Assembly: GCF_005281345.1 (NCBI RefSeq)
Contig: NZ_SZXJ01000101.1
Location: 167,371-231,370, forward strand
Source: Citrobacter sp. wls619
GTDB taxonomy: Bacteria; Pseudomonadota; Gammaproteobacteria; Enterobacterales; Enterobacteriaceae
Length of the DNA: 64,000 bases
Reading direction: 5' to 3'
Position 1 is the first letter of the stretch. Each line of letters opens with the position of its first letter. Shown piece after piece: positions 1-9,856 of this stretch. The position numbers and the translations under genes were made by a program. The notes beneath the pieces were generated by a model, which saw only the letters and a list, made by a program, of their open reading frames with translations, was not told the origin of the DNA and made no database searches.

Positions 1-124
1 GCTGCAGGCTCAACCCTATCACCGCGTTATCTATCGCTTGAACCAACTGATCACGCAACTGGGGTTGCCACATCGCCAACGTTTTTTGCATCTGATACAT
101 CGCCTGAGCGTTACCTCTCCCCAT
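1..124 (-). CDS. 5' end of an unidentified gene running off the window (tentative)
   Basis: On the minus strand an open frame starts with ATG at 124 and stays open to the window edge (41 codons, helical and Gln-rich, ordinary enteric codon use). A purine-rich AGGGTG lies about nine bases upstream of the ATG, a usable ribosome-binding site. If real, the gene is divergent from fimZ across about 600 bp. The plus strand is also open here: a frame ends with TAA at 131-133 and could be the 3' end of a gene upstream of fimZ, where Salmonella carries fimY. I recognise neither peptide. Only the missing upstream sequence can decide between them. Confidence 0.35.
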   Translation of the reverse strand, partial: MGRGNAQAMYQMQKTLAMWQPQLRDQLVQAIDNAVIGLSLQ

Positions 125-722
125 TTAATTTAACACCCTAACCCTCTGTGATATAAGAATTTATAGGAAATTACTTATTTTCAACTGAGAAAACGAATGT
201 GATTTTTACAAACATTTAATATTTACAACTATTCCTGGTATTATATGTCTCGCAGGTATCCTGCTTTAGCTGACAGAATCAGTACATTTCAACAAAAAAG
301 AATTGCCTCGCCGCCTTAACAAAACCTAAACAATTAGCCCATTGTGTCGTTTTTACTATTTAAAAAATTTTTTCAATCTGCCATAATTCAAACAGCAGGA
401 GATTAATATCAATAGTCATTACCATGCCCTGATCTTTCAGGATATCCTAACAGACATTATGAACTTACGTGCTGTAAGCCTTTTCCGAAAGTGCAGAGCA
501 GGTATAATCCTCACTGTTTTCTGATTAATTGTAAGTTTTCCCTGGTGTGAAATGGATATTCCACAAACTCATTGTTCTGACGTAGAACAGCCGAATAAAC
601 AAGGATGACATAATATTTATTCGGTTCTTCTTCCAGAGCAATCCTTGGCTATTTGACAATATTATAACGCCTGATGTTTTATCAAAATCGCAAGATACAC
701 AAACAGTTTGAGGCATACAACA
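125..722. other. AT-rich intergenic region upstream of fimZ
   Basis: About 600 bases without a convincing gene. The stretch is clearly more AT-rich than its neighbours. It contains a TATAAT hexamer at 503-508 with a weak TTTTCC at 481-486 (16-base spacer), a possible fimZ promoter that leaves a leader of about 200 bases. The longest frames inside it have no ribosome-binding site. I see no repeat or RNA gene. Length and composition suit a regulatory region of the kind that H-NS-like proteins often silence, which is inference. Confidence 0.4.
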
Positions 723-1355
723 ATGAAACCAGCATCCGTTATCATTATGGACGAACACCCTATTGTCAGAATGTCGATAGAAGTACTGCTCGAAAAGAAT
801 AGTAATATTCAGGTTGTTCTGGAGACCGATGACAGCCGTGCAGCAATAGATCATCTGCGGACCTATCCAGTCGATCTGGTCATTCTGGATATTGAACTAC
901 CTGGCTCCGATGGGTTTACATTACTCAAGAGAATAAAATCTCTGCAGGAAAAAACCCGGGTGCTGTTTCTATCCTCAAAGTCTGAATCATTTTATGCCGG
1001 ACGGGCTATCCGTGCCGGTGCCAATGGTTTCGTCAGCAAACGAAAGGATCTCAATGATATCTATAACGCGGTAAAAATGATTTTATCAGGATATTCATTT
1101 TTTCCTTCAGATACGCTTAATTTTATTAATAATATTAATATACGCAAAGGTGTACTGAATGACATGCCGTTATCGAATCGCGAGGTTACAGTTTTACGCT
1201 ATCTGGCGAATGGGTTATCTAATAAAGAAATTGCTGAGCAGCTTTTATTGAGTAATAAAACAATCAGTGCTCACAAAGCTAACATCTATTCCAAGCTCGG
1301 ACTACATACCATTGTTGAGCTAATCGATTATGCAAAGATGCATGAATTAATGTAA
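723..1355 (+). CDS. fimZ: FimZ, fimbrial response regulator
   Basis: A 210-residue two-domain regulator. Residues 1-125 form a receiver domain, with the likely phospho-acceptor Asp56 in the LVILDIELPG stretch and a conserved Lys near residue 106. A LuxR/NarL helix-turn-helix follows at about 145-205 (LSNREVTVLRYLANG, then SNKEIAEQLLLSNKTISAHK). In Salmonella FimZ activates the fimA promoter, and the protein here closely resembles that version. The ATG at 723 is preferred over an in-frame TTG at 708 because GAGG lies nine bases before it and family members begin MKP. The gene converges on fimF across a hairpin. Confidence 0.95.
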   Translation: MKPASVIIMDEHPIVRMSIEVLLEKNSNIQVVLETDDSRAAIDHLRTYPVDLVILDIELPGSDGFTLLKRIKSLQEKTRVLFLSSKSESFYAGRAIRAGANGFVSKRKDLNDIYNAVKMILSGYSFFPSDTLNFINNINIRKGVLNDMPLSNREVTVLRYLANGLSNKEIAEQLLLSNKTISAHKANIYSKLGLHTIVELIDYAKMHELM

Positions 1356-1358
1356 TCA

Positions 1359-1387
1359 CACTCCCGGCGAGGCGTCGTTCGGGAGTG
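1359..1387. terminator. Hairpin between convergent fimZ and fimF
   Basis: CACTCCCG at 1359-1366 pairs perfectly with CGGGAGTG at 1380-1387, leaving a 13-base loop. It sits between two convergent stop codons (1355 and 1406), so it probably ends transcription from both sides. No strong T-run follows on either strand, so termination efficiency is uncertain. Confidence 0.6.
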
Positions 1388-1405
1388 AATTATCAGCGCA
1401 TGATA

Positions 1406-1942
1406 TCAATTGTAGTTAATCATAAAGGTAGCATCTGCTTTCGCGATCCCCGGTTGAACGCCCTCTGCCAGCGCAATATAGTTGGCAAAAAAAGTCAGCA
1501 TCGCATTGCCATTTTCATCAATGTTTACTGTCTGACTGGCTTGTTCAAGCGGTAATCGCGTACGGTCGCTATCGTGCAATTCAATCGCGACCTTTTGTGC
1601 CATCACGGCATCGTCCAGCGCCAATAACGTGGTACCCGCTGCCGGCGTGCCGGAAAAGGTTATCGAGGCCGACCCCGGCGGGCAGCCTTCAAGTTTCAAC
1701 GTGAAGGGAACCGGTTGGGTCGTATCCCCGGTAGTCTTTAGCTGTTTTGTCGGCCAGGTGCCTAATTCAACTAACTTATTGTTGTCACTGGCAATAACCG
1801 CACAGGTGAAGTCCACGATATTACCGTGCAGTTCGATATTAATCTCACCCAGCGAGGTATCCGCCTGACATAGCGAACTGGCTGACACTGCGGATATCAA
1901 TACGAAAAGTGCACGACGTCTCATTGTTCTCTGCTTATTCAT
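1406..1942 (-). CDS. fimF: FimF, minor fimbrial subunit/adaptor
   Basis: A secreted pilin-fold protein of about 178 residues and the last gene of the fim operon. A signal peptide (about residues 1-27, ending in CQA) precedes a mature domain with the pilin cysteine pair (one in the VDFTCAV stretch, one in LEGCPPG) and a C-terminal beta-strand ending in a tyrosine motif (FMINYN). Such subunits cap or join the rod to the FimH tip through donor-strand exchange. The ATG at 1942 overlaps the fimH stop by eight bases, suggesting translational coupling. A second ATG at 1924 is also possible. Confidence 0.85.
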   Translation of the reverse strand: MNKQRTMRRRALFVLISAVSASSLCQADTSLGEINIELHGNIVDFTCAVIASDNNKLVELGTWPTKQLKTTGDTTQPVPFTLKLEGCPPGSASITFSGTPAAGTTLLALDDAVMAQKVAIELHDSDRTRLPLEQASQTVNIDENGNAMLTFFANYIALAEGVQPGIAKADATFMINYN

Positions 1943-2945
1943 AATCAACTCGCAGATAGCCACGGGCGGTGAAAGGCCCTTCCGCTGGTTTATTGCCCGT
2001 CACGCTAACTGGCCATGCTCTAATGCCAACCCGTGCGGCAGCGTTATCATCTAACTGAAAGGGAATGGTGCTGGACAGATTGTTGGGGGTCAGCGGTTTA
2101 CCGCTGCTGTCAGCCACGATAAAACCTAAATCGGGGTTGTCCGATATCATCATTTGCCCGGACGCTTTTTCGGCCTCGACCCGCATGGTCAGATAAGCTT
2201 GTGCCGCAACGTTAGTGCACTTTATGGCGACCGTTTTCGTTTGCGTATTGATACCTTCGGGCCGGTTACCGGCCCCCGCCTTACTGAACAACGAGGCACC
2301 AATATCGCCAAAATCAAACTCCACGATTTGCCCGGCATTCACTTCGCAGTTTTGTGGAACTTCCACCTTGCCGCTGTAGCTTATGGTGTAAACCGGCGTA
2401 CTCAGCGCATCTCCCGTGCTGGTAGTGACATAGACACTGAACATCGTCTGTCGCGGGATCGGCACCATGTTGATAAATGAGCGAATCACTTTTAATTTAA
2501 ACACCAGCTTCGAATCCATCACGCCAAAAGGCTGCTGCTTGGAAACGTTTGGGTGATTCCCCATGCGGATGTAATTACGTGGAGGATAAAACAACCCGGC
2601 GTAGCTGTCGGTGATACTCATGGCCCCCAACAGGTAATCATTGAGTTTCAGATACTGAAAGTTATTTTCCGTACTTTGCACGGGGAGTTCTGTCACATAA
2701 CTTCGGTAGGTGTAATTCACCGTCGTCCCTGCCGGGCAGGTTGCATTCACCCCAACCCAGCCTGACTTTTCAGGCAATGTCACTACCTGGCCCGGTTGGT
2801 TATTGCTGCTGTTAAAAACATTCGACAGATCGTAATAAACATCCGTTGGCGTTCCGTTCGAGTTATGGCAGACCTTCGCCCATGATGTATTAGCTATAAG
2901 CAGTAAAGCGCTTCCCAGTAGCAAACCGGTTTGTCGTTTCATCAT
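1935..2945 (-). CDS. fimH: FimH, tip adhesin of type 1 fimbriae
   Basis: A 336-residue adhesin. The signal peptide is cleaved after Ala23 (NTSWA). An N-terminal lectin-type domain (about 24-195) with a cysteine pair comes first. A pilin domain follows (about 200-336) with its own cysteines (VPQNCEVN, AIKCTN) and a pilin-type C-terminus (ARGYLRVDYE). Both size and sequence fit the Salmonella-type FimH better than E. coli FimH. It binds host or environmental glycans, mannose being typical for the family, though the ligand here is inferred. The fimD stop lies one base upstream of its ATG. Confidence 0.9.
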   Translation of the reverse strand: MMKRQTGLLLGSALLLIANTSWAKVCHNSNGTPTDVYYDLSNVFNSSNNQPGQVVTLPEKSGWVGVNATCPAGTTVNYTYRSYVTELPVQSTENNFQYLKLNDYLLGAMSITDSYAGLFYPPRNYIRMGNHPNVSKQQPFGVMDSKLVFKLKVIRSFINMVPIPRQTMFSVYVTTSTGDALSTPVYTISYSGKVEVPQNCEVNAGQIVEFDFGDIGASLFSKAGAGNRPEGINTQTKTVAIKCTNVAAQAYLTMRVEAEKASGQMMISDNPDLGFIVADSSGKPLTPNNLSSTIPFQLDDNAAARVGIRAWPVSVTGNKPAEGPFTARGYLRVDYE

Positions 2946-2946
2946 A

Positions 2947-5568
2947 TTATCCCTGTCGTGCCGACGGTCGTTGGCACGTCACGTTGGTGAGCGTTACGGC
3001 CTGTTTCAGGCTCTCCTCAGGCAAGGTGTAGTGCGCTTCGCAGCGTGCGTTTGCGCCTTCACCCCATTGGATCAGCAAGTTGCCTTTGAGCGGCAGACCA
3101 CTCAGATAAATTTGTCCATCTTCACCGACCACGCTGGTGACGCCGCTCGTGGTTTCGCGTACCACCGACCCAAATGGCACCGGTTTTCCATCCCGGTTAA
3201 CCGTGATAAGCGCCCGCACGCCAATGCGTGTATCAAACGCCGCACGTACCAGTGCCCCCTGCGTTGGCACAACGCTGCTAACGTTATTTTCCACATCGGT
3301 GTTGTTATTCATTGAATTGGTATCCAGCGCGACGCGGTTGTAGCGATAAACGGTGGCATACGGCATGACCGCGTAGCCACGCCAGTCGGTCTGCACGCCG
3401 GTCTGGTTTTCTATCCGCACTCCCTGGGCCCCTGGTGCTTTTATCAGTACGTTGGTATCACCCAGTGGTTGGCTGAGCGTAATGCCGTCCGCATGTCCGA
3501 TGACGCCACCGGAGAGTTGCCAGTTATAGTCATGCTGGTCACGGTCATAGTTGTAACCCACGCCCAGCGTGCCATAGGCCGCCTGCCAGTTCGCGTTGGC
3601 GCTCCCGCTGTACCCGTTGGCGCTGCTGTGCCCCTGATTAACGCTGTAGCTCAGATTGCGCCCATCTAACAGCGTGCCGCCAATACCGCTTTGCCAGCTG
3701 TTTTGTCCATTGCTGTTACGGTTCGCATTAAACGTGGCGTAGGTGCGATCGAGTGCGTTATCACGCGAGTAGCGCCGCCCGGTCAGCAGACTGAACGGTA
3801 CGGACACATTGAAGGCCAGGATACGGTCGGTATCGGAGATCCCGACCGATTCATTCCATGACCAGGAGAGTGAATAGCTAATCCCCTGCCAGCCGCTGGC
3901 ATACCCCAACTGATACCAGGTATTGGTATCTGAGGTGTTCCAGTACGTTTGTTGGCTACCCGAGACATACAATGAACCGTAATCGCCAAGGTTCTGCGAA
4001 ATGTTGATCTGAAAACGGCCCTTTTTGCTGTAACTCAGATTGTGGTAGCTCTTCACCTGTGGAACATCGTGGCGATTCCCTTCGCTGTCATATTCGTACT
4101 CGTAACCTTCCATACTGCGATACGCCACATCATCGAGGGTATAAAACCCGCGCGTCGAATAGCGGTACCCCAACAGCTGGAAGTTGGTACCGACGTTGTT
4201 CAGTGATTTTGCATACAGGAAACGCAGCGATTGTCCCTGATGCGTACTGTCATCCGCCAGTTGGCTACGGGCATGCGTTAAATCGACAGAGACGGCTCCC
4301 CAGTCCCCCAGATTACGGCCGGTGCCTAACACCAGCGCGGTGTAGCGTGACGCTAACTGCGTACCGCCATACGCGGTGTAACCTTCTGGTAGCCCGGCGA
4401 TTAACGTTCCCTGGAAAAAGAATGGCGAAGACTGTTGGCTATTCCCGCTACGAAAATCCCCGGCGACAACGTCATATTTGAAACGCCCTTCACGCTGCAG
4501 CAGAGGTACCGTGGAATACGGCACCGTATAGCGCTGTTGGCTGCCGTCCTTCTCATCAACCGTTACGTCCAGGTCACCACTCGACGAGGTGGGGTTGAGA
4601 TCGGTTATTGAAAAAGCGCCTGGCGAAACATAGCTTTGATAAATCACGTAGCCATTCTGGCGAATCGTCAGTTTCGCTGCGGTACGCGCAATCCCACGGA
4701 CGGTTGGCGCGTAGCCCTGTAAGCTGTCGGGATACATGCTGTCGGACGAATAGAGACGCGCACCACGAAAACCGATGCTGTCAAAAACGTCGTTGCCAGT
4801 ATTACTGTCGCCCATCACCAGCTCACCCTTCAGCGGAATAATCGCGCGCTGAAGCCATGTGCCAATATTTTTCCAGCTTTGCGAATGGTAGCCTTCACCT
4901 TTCGAGTAGTTCCATGCGCCGTTATTTCTCAGCCGCCATGGGCCATAGTTCAGACCGCTTAACATGCTTAAGAAATAGCTGTCGGTATCGCTGCCGCGAC
5001 TGCCGGTAAAGCTGTAGTTAATCAGCGCCGCCGGAATACCCTCATCCCACTCCTCTGGTGGAATATAACCACGCGCGCTGTTCAACATTGAGGCTTGCGG
5101 CAGGCTGACATTTAAGCGCAGCGTAGAAAAATCGAAGGCAATTTCGCTACCAGGAATCGCCTCTGGCAAATTAATACAGCTATTGTTCGTATCCTGACTG
5201 AGTGCCGGAAACGCAGTGATATTGACGCCAAGGCGTTTAACCCAGTCGAGATCAAAGCACGGCATCAGCCCGCCGGATTTTTCTCCGGCTGTCCCCGCGC
5301 TGGTGGCGAAACGAATATCCTGGGTGGCCACAAACTCATCATTGCGCCAAATATCCACACGATAAACGCCTGCAGGCTGGTGATTGCCTTTTTCAAAACG
5401 AGACAAATCCGCCACGGTAGCGGTATCCGCAGATAAAAATGCCGGATTGAAATAGCTTTCACCGTGGCTAAAAGAGGGAAAGAGCGCGGCCAGCGTGGAC
5501 AACGCCACCCCCGCCAGCGGTGGCGTAACCCCCGGTAACAGGCCAGGAAAATACGTTGTCTTCTTCAT
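2947..5568 (-). CDS. fimD: FimD, outer-membrane fimbrial usher
   Basis: An 873-residue chaperone-usher assembly platform. A signal peptide (about 1-35) is followed by the usher N-terminal domain beginning ESYFNPAFL, a 24-strand beta-barrel rich in Tyr, Ser and Asn with an inserted plug, and C-terminal periplasmic domains with a cysteine pair ([10 protein letters not shown] and NVTCQRP). It accepts FimC-subunit complexes and extrudes the fibre. The ATG at 5568 is chosen over an upstream in-frame start because it follows the fimC stop by seven bases and gives a normal signal sequence. Confidence 0.95.
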   Translation of the reverse strand: MKKTTYFPGLLPGVTPPLAGVALSTLAALFPSFSHGESYFNPAFLSADTATVADLSRFEKGNHQPAGVYRVDIWRNDEFVATQDIRFATSAGTAGEKSGGLMPCFDLDWVKRLGVNITAFPALSQDTNNSCINLPEAIPGSEIAFDFSTLRLNVSLPQASMLNSARGYIPPEEWDEGIPAALINYSFTGSRGSDTDSYFLSMLSGLNYGPWRLRNNGAWNYSKGEGYHSQSWKNIGTWLQRAIIPLKGELVMGDSNTGNDVFDSIGFRGARLYSSDSMYPDSLQGYAPTVRGIARTAAKLTIRQNGYVIYQSYVSPGAFSITDLNPTSSSGDLDVTVDEKDGSQQRYTVPYSTVPLLQREGRFKYDVVAGDFRSGNSQQSSPFFFQGTLIAGLPEGYTAYGGTQLASRYTALVLGTGRNLGDWGAVSVDLTHARSQLADDSTHQGQSLRFLYAKSLNNVGTNFQLLGYRYSTRGFYTLDDVAYRSMEGYEYEYDSEGNRHDVPQVKSYHNLSYSKKGRFQINISQNLGDYGSLYVSGSQQTYWNTSDTNTWYQLGYASGWQGISYSLSWSWNESVGISDTDRILAFNVSVPFSLLTGRRYSRDNALDRTYATFNANRNSNGQNSWQSGIGGTLLDGRNLSYSVNQGHSSANGYSGSANANWQAAYGTLGVGYNYDRDQHDYNWQLSGGVIGHADGITLSQPLGDTNVLIKAPGAQGVRIENQTGVQTDWRGYAVMPYATVYRYNRVALDTNSMNNNTDVENNVSSVVPTQGALVRAAFDTRIGVRALITVNRDGKPVPFGSVVRETTSGVTSVVGEDGQIYLSGLPLKGNLLIQWGEGANARCEAHYTLPEESLKQAVTLTNVTCQRPSARQG

Positions 5569-5575
5569 CGTTTTC

Positions 5576-6268
5576 TCAACGCACGCTAACCGTTTTAGCG
5601 GTGGTGACTGCGCCATAATCGTTCACCGTCTGAAACGTAACGTTTCCCTGAACGCCCGTCGGCAACAGGACCTGCGTGTCATTTTTCGGCGCAACCATGA
5701 CGTTATCAATCTTCGTATTTCCGACATTGAGATTGACCAGCGTGACGTAATACGCCGACGGGTTGGTGATTTTCAGGTGGTTGCCGGTCCGGGAAAACTG
5801 CAGCATGCCTGGCGCATCTTCCGCGATTTGTGGCAGATTATTCGGGCGGACAAAGAGTTTGATGCGCGACAAAATCGCCAGTTGCAGAACGTTTTTCCCC
5901 TCAAGGCTGTTTTTATTGACCGACGGAATAGCCTTCACATTCATCCAGAACAGCGATTCACGGTCTTTGGGCAACGGCTCGCCCGCGTAGATGATACGCA
6001 GCGTGTTTTCGCTTTTAGGTTCACTGACAAACAGCGGCGGTGTGACCACAAACGATTTATCTTTGACGCCTGCGCTGTTCTCTATCCATGAATTAATCAG
6101 GAAACGTTCTTTGGTATCACTATTACTAATGGCGAGGGACGTTTGCTTGGCCTCGGCAGGATAAATAACGCGAGTTGCACCTAATGCAATTCCTCCAGAG
6201 GCCTGCGCACTGGTGGCAGAAAATAAGGCCAGTAAAATGATAAAGCCTGATTTTAGATAATTAAACAT
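5576..6268 (-). CDS. fimC: FimC, periplasmic fimbrial chaperone
   Basis: A 230-residue PapD-like chaperone with a signal peptide ending at Ala23 (TSAQA). It has two immunoglobulin-like domains. The subunit-binding strand carries the family pattern of alternating hydrophobics ([17 protein letters not shown]) and the conserved Arg in TRVIYP. It folds pilin subunits by donor-strand complementation and hands them to FimD. The start at 6268 removes a 22-codon extension into the fimI end and matches the normal family length. The fimI stop lies 41 bases upstream. Confidence 0.93.
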   Translation of the reverse strand: MFNYLKSGFIILLALFSATSAQASGGIALGATRVIYPAEAKQTSLAISNSDTKERFLINSWIENSAGVKDKSFVVTPPLFVSEPKSENTLRIIYAGEPLPKDRESLFWMNVKAIPSVNKNSLEGKNVLQLAILSRIKLFVRPNNLPQIAEDAPGMLQFSRTGNHLKITNPSAYYVTLVNLNVGNTKIDNVMVAPKNDTQVLLPTGVQGNVTFQTVNDYGAVTTAKTVSVR

Positions 6269-6309
6269 AGCTACAAATACCTTTGGCGTGATTATCGTCA
6301 GGAAATAAA

Positions 6310-6843
6310 TCAGGGATACACCAACGTAAACCACACATCTGAACGAAGCGTTCCCGGCGTTATATATTCCGAGACAGCCCGATAGCGCGCAGTGAAATGA
6401 AACGTCATCTCTTGCGTTAAAATCGGGGCATAATGAAGCGGCAGCGCATTCGGAATTATTTGTCGTTGTCGCTCATCAAATAACGCCAAACCAATACCTG
6501 AAGCCGCAGACGCATCACCGCTGGCAAGAAAGACCTGTGGATCTTCGGCAGGCGTAACACCCGCGAAGGCAATCCCCACGTGGTCATAAACATCAGCACT
6601 GCACGACGTCAGGCGCAGCGAAAACGGTACGCTGGTAGAGGCAAAGCTTCCCGTCCCGGAGAACGCGTTAGTGCGGTACTGCCCCATTTGCACCCTTAAA
6701 CTCTGGCTGTCCGTGGCAACCGTACAGGCTCCATTAACCAACTGCCCACGTAAATGAAGACGGCCACTTTCCAGTATCACGGTGTGTGCAAACGCCGGCA
6801 TTACGCAGACCATTCCCGCCAGCGCTACGCCTTTCCCTATCAT
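6310..6843 (-). CDS. fimI: FimI, fimbrin-like minor subunit
   Basis: A 177-residue pilin-fold protein with a signal peptide (about 1-19, ending AFA), the pilin cysteine pair (NGACTVAT and LTSCSADV), and a FimA-like body ([19 protein letters not shown]). In enteric fim operons FimI is made in small amounts and is thought to help anchor or terminate the rod. The start is set at 6843 because AAGGA lies eight bases upstream. An ATG three codons earlier would sit directly on that ribosome-binding site. Confidence 0.88.
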   Translation of the reverse strand: MIGKGVALAGMVCVMPAFAHTVILESGRLHLRGQLVNGACTVATDSQSLRVQMGQYRTNAFSGTGSFASTSVPFSLRLTSCSADVYDHVGIAFAGVTPAEDPQVFLASGDASAASGIGLALFDERQRQIIPNALPLHYAPILTQEMTFHFTARYRAVSEYITPGTLRSDVWFTLVYP

Positions 6844-6919
6844 CTGCCACATCCTTCATCATCCCCGGATAGTGCCTCATCCCATGAGGCGGTAGTCATC
6901 CCTGCGAGAATCAAACGGC

Positions 6920-7474
6920 TTATTCGTACTTCATGATGAAGGTCGCATCCGCGTTTGCCTGACCCGGCGTAGCGCTGGTTGCTGTGGCTTTATAACGCGC
7001 GGAGAAACGCAGGGTGTTGGTACCTTCCACCAGCGCCTGAGCGGTTGAGAAGGTCGCGCCATCTGGCTTCAGTGCGGTGGAGGTGTTGTCCAGGATCTCG
7101 ATCCCTACGCCGCCCGCTGTGGTGCTGTTATCTGAGGAGGAGAGAGCCAACAGGCTGTTGTTGGTGAGGTCCGTCTGGCCCGAGAAAGCAACAGCAGCAG
7201 TCGCAGCAACTTTCGGGTCACAGTCGTTCAGCACGATGGAGAACGGAATTTGCGCCGTGGTGTCACCGACGGCGGTGAAACTGGCGGTACGATATTGGCC
7301 TAATGTAACAACCTGGTCGGCTGACTGGGTACTCACTGCACAGGCTGCATTGACCAGTTCACCTTCAAAGTGAACCGTACCGCCGCTCACGCTTACCGGA
7401 TCTGCCGCCACCGCTGCGCCCGCCATTAACATCATGCTGGCAAAAACAGAAGAGGTCATTAATTTACGTTTCAT
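6920..7474 (-). CDS. fimA: FimA, major type 1 fimbrial subunit
   Basis: A 184-residue major pilin and first gene of the operon. A signal peptide ends near Ala23-24 (AAVAAD). The mature pilin has the Cys45-Cys85 pair and a C-terminus ending TFIMKYE, as in Salmonella FimA. Small residues dominate, as expected of a polymerising rod subunit. The ATG at 7474 has AAGGGA upstream. A longer in-frame extension would have no signal peptide and is rejected. Transcription should start in the AT-rich region beyond 7474, under FimZ control by analogy with Salmonella. Confidence 0.95.
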   Translation of the reverse strand: MKRKLMTSSVFASMMLMAGAAVAADPVSVSGGTVHFEGELVNAACAVSTQSADQVVTLGQYRTASFTAVGDTTAQIPFSIVLNDCDPKVAATAAVAFSGQTDLTNNSLLALSSSDNSTTAGGVGIEILDNTSTALKPDGATFSTAQALVEGTNTLRFSARYKATATSATPGQANADATFIMKYE

Positions 7475-8048
7475 GGATTTCCCTTGAATTACACACATCC
7501 GGCTCCAGCGTCCTGCGGGATCCGTTTGAATCATTATCGACATTAAATGTCAGGCAAATTATCTCTGCATCCTGTAAAGATATATATCGAGAGAGAATTA
7601 GCGAAACGTGTACCCCCACTCTCCTGAGAATTTGATTCACTAATTAATCTTCACGAATATGACAATTCGTCACAGGGATAAATTAAACATTTCAATTAAT
7701 GAAAAATACCTGTAATTCCTTTTAATGACCCTGGCTTATTCTTATTGGACTCTAAGAAAATTCCGGGTGAAAATGAGGCAAAAACGACCATAACAAGACC
7801 TAACAGTCTGGTTTTTGAGATATTACCCATGAAAATACCAGGGTGATGAGTTGTTTCATTTAGGTTAAGTTTCATTAGCATGCTTATGAATCACGCGCCA
7901 ACGTCCAACACCTGTTGCCGCCCTCACGGGCTACGCGGAACACACCACCGCACGTAAAAACGCAAACGAAAACTGACAGCGCGCCCCGCTTCTGACAAAA
8001 TAGTCACATCCCCTTCGACTTAACGTAACAGACGGAATCCTCTCTCTG
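7475..8048. promoter_or_regulatory. Divergent fimA/folD intergenic region
   Basis: This 574-base stretch separates fimA (-) from folD (+). The fimA-proximal part is AT-rich with a GATATATATC palindrome at 7579-7588. The folD-proximal 150 bases are GC-richer. I see no 9-bp inverted-repeat pair of the E. coli fimS type (TTGGGGCCA) and no fimB/fimE recombinase gene nearby, so regulation is probably by FimZ-type activators and not by DNA inversion. A 61-codon minus-strand frame (7696-7881) lacks a ribosome-binding site and is not called. Confidence 0.6.
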
Positions 8049-8915
8049 ATGGCAGCAAAGATTATTGACGGTAAAACGATTGCGCAGCAGGTGCGCTCTG
8101 AGGTTGCTCAAAAAGTTCAGGCGCGTTTAGCGGCTGGATTACGCGCCCCAGGACTGGCTGTTGTGCTGGTAGGTAGCAACCCGGCTTCGCAGATTTACGT
8201 GGCAAGTAAACGCAAAGCCTGCGACGAAGTGGGGTTTGTCTCCCGCTCCTATGACCTGCCTGAAACCACCAGCGAGGCGGAGCTTCTTGAGCTGATCGAT
8301 ACGCTCAATGCAGATGCCACCATCGATGGTATCCTGGTACAACTGCCGTTGCCGGCGGGCATCGACAACGTCAAAGTTCTGGAGCGTATTGCGCCGGACA
8401 AAGACGTCGACGGTTTCCATCCGTATAACGTCGGCCGTCTGTGCCAACGCGCACCGCGCCTGCGTCCATGTACTCCACGCGGTATCGTGACCCTGCTTGA
8501 ACGCTACAACATCGACACTTATGGCCTGAACGCCGTGGTGATTGGCGCTTCCAATATTGTCGGTCGCCCGATGAGCATGGAGTTGCTGCTGGCGGGTTGC
8601 ACCACCACGGTCACCCACCGATTCACAAAGGACCTGCGTCGCCACGTCGAGCACGCCGACTTGCTGATTGTTGCCGTTGGCAAACCGGGTTTTATTCCGG
8701 GTGAGTGGATCAAAGAAGGTGCAATTGTGATTGATGTCGGCATCAACCGTCTGGAGAATGGTAAGGTTGTTGGTGATGTGGTCTTTGAAGATGCTGCCGC
8801 ACGTGCGTCGTATATTACGCCGGTGCCGGGTGGCGTAGGCCCGATGACGGTCGCCACACTTATCGAAAACACGCTGCAGGCGTGTGTTGAATATCATGAT
8901 GTAAAGGACGTTTAA
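8049..8915 (+). CDS. folD: FolD, methylene-THF dehydrogenase/cyclohydrolase
   Basis: A 288-residue cytosolic bifunctional enzyme. It oxidises 5,10-methylene-tetrahydrofolate with NADP and hydrolyses the methenyl product to 10-formyl-THF, feeding purine and formyl-Met synthesis. The catalytic Lys54 lies in YVASKRKAC. The nucleotide-binding fold carries [15 protein letters not shown] (about 166-180) and the C-terminal signature [10 protein letters not shown] is intact. Length equals that of E. coli FolD. ybcJ follows after one base, so the two are probably co-transcribed. Confidence 0.97.
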   Translation: MAAKIIDGKTIAQQVRSEVAQKVQARLAAGLRAPGLAVVLVGSNPASQIYVASKRKACDEVGFVSRSYDLPETTSEAELLELIDTLNADATIDGILVQLPLPAGIDNVKVLERIAPDKDVDGFHPYNVGRLCQRAPRLRPCTPRGIVTLLERYNIDTYGLNAVVIGASNIVGRPMSMELLLAGCTTTVTHRFTKDLRRHVEHADLLIVAVGKPGFIPGEWIKEGAIVIDVGINRLENGKVVGDVVFEDAAARASYITPVPGGVGPMTVATLIENTLQACVEYHDVKDV

Positions 8916-8916
8916 G

Positions 8917-9129
8917 ATGGCCACATTTTCACTGGGTAAACACCCTCACGTTGAACTCTGCGATTTGCTGAAGCTGGAAGGCTGGAGCGAAAGCGGCGCC
9001 CAGGCAAAAATTGCTATTGGCGAAGGGTTAGTGAAGGTCGACGGTGTTGTTGAAACGCGCAAGCGCTGCAAAATCGTTGCCGGACAGACCGTCAGCTTTG
9101 AAGGACACAGCATTAACGTCATCGCGTGA
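8917..9129 (+). CDS. ybcJ: YbcJ, small S4-like RNA-binding protein
   Basis: A 70-residue protein of the YbcJ/YaaA S4-like family. The S4 fold is visible as LCDLLKLEGWSESGAQAK, then EGLVKVDGVVETRKRCKI, and a C-terminal VSFEGHSINVI. The family binds structured RNA and its cellular target is not established. It starts one base after the folD stop, so translation is probably coupled. A REP unit follows the stop codon. Confidence 0.93.
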   Translation: MATFSLGKHPHVELCDLLKLEGWSESGAQAKIAIGEGLVKVDGVVETRKRCKIVAGQTVSFEGHSINVIA

Positions 9130-9137
9130 TCCCAGAT

Positions 9138-9166
9138 GCCGGATGACGGTTTGCACCTTATCCGGC
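9138..9166. repeat. REP unit after ybcJ
   Basis: GCCGGAT and ATCCGGC arms enclose a short imperfect spacer, the repetitive extragenic palindrome of enteric bacteria. It lies between ybcJ and ybcI and may stabilise the upstream mRNA. Confidence 0.7.
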
Positions 9167-9251
9167 CACGTCCCCCATTTTCAGATAATGACTTCATCCC
9201 CACTTCACCGTGGCCTGTTAGCATGCTGTTTTTGCACACGAAGCGATCATC

Positions 9252-9776
9252 ATGCCAACTATTGTTACCCACGCTGCCGTTCCACTCTGTTTAGGGTTAG
9301 GTCTCGGACTTAAAGTCATCCCTGCGCGATTACTGTTTACCGGCATCGCTCTGGCGATGCTGCCAGACGCTGACGTCTTATCATTTAAGCTCGGCGTTGC
9401 TTACGGTAACGTCTTCGGCCATCGCGGATTTACCCACTCGTTGCTGTTCGCCTTTGTCGTGCCGCTACTTTGCGTATTGATTGGCCGACGATGGTTTAAG
9501 GCTGGACTAATACGCTGCTGGTTATTTTTGACGGTGTCGTTGCTGTCGCACAGCCTGCTGGATTCGGTAACCACCGGAGGGAAAGGCGTTGGCTGGCTGT
9601 GGCCGTGGTCAGATGAACGCTTCTTTGCACCGTGGCAGGTGATTAAGGTCGCGCCGTTTGCGCTGTCGCGCTATGCCACGCCGTACGGGCACCAGGTGAT
9701 ACTTTCGGAATTGATGTGGGTATGGCTACCGGGAGTTATGATGATGGGTGTGCTGTGGTGGTATCGGAAACACTAA
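9252..9776 (+). CDS. ybcI: YbcI, inner-membrane putative metal-dependent hydrolase
   Basis: A 174-residue YdjM/YbcI-family membrane protein. It has about four hydrophobic segments and the family's polar motifs: PDADVLSF (about 36-43), HRGFTHSLLF (about 56-65) and SHSLLDSVT (about 96-104). The conserved His and Asp residues suggest a metal site at the membrane face, but no substrate is known for the E. coli homologue. The gene is co-oriented with folD-ybcJ, 122 bases downstream of ybcJ, with a REP between them. Confidence 0.88.
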   Translation: MPTIVTHAAVPLCLGLGLGLKVIPARLLFTGIALAMLPDADVLSFKLGVAYGNVFGHRGFTHSLLFAFVVPLLCVLIGRRWFKAGLIRCWLFLTVSLLSHSLLDSVTTGGKGVGWLWPWSDERFFAPWQVIKVAPFALSRYATPYGHQVILSELMWVWLPGVMMMGVLWWYRKH

Positions 9777-9779
9777 TGT

Positions 9780-9845
9780 GCCGGATGCGACGCCAGGTGT
9801 CTGATCCGGCCTACAAAATCATGCTTGTAGGCCGGACTATCCGGC
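9780..9845. repeat. Paired REP units (BIME) between ybcI and cysS
   Basis: Two REP palindromes lie in opposite orientation (GCCGGATGCG..ATCCGGCCTACA and TGTAGGCCGGA..ATCCGGCA) between the convergent stops of ybcI and cysS. Such units often act as transcription or mRNA-decay barriers. Confidence 0.8.
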
Positions 9846-9856
9846 AATCGAGAGAG

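Noticed and set aside
5495-6091. 198-codon plus-strand open frame across fimC
   Set aside because: Opposite-strand shadow; fimC has a signal peptide and chaperone motifs in the real frame.
7696-7881. 61-codon minus-strand frame upstream of fimA
   Set aside because: No ribosome-binding site, no homology recognised, and it lies inside an AT-rich regulatory region.
7475-8048. Possible E. coli-type invertible fim switch
   Set aside because: The paired 9-bp repeats and the recombinase genes were not found.
8139-8924. 261-codon minus-strand open frame across folD
   Set aside because: It is the antisense shadow of folD, whose family motifs and start are certain, and has no recognisable domain or ribosome-binding site.
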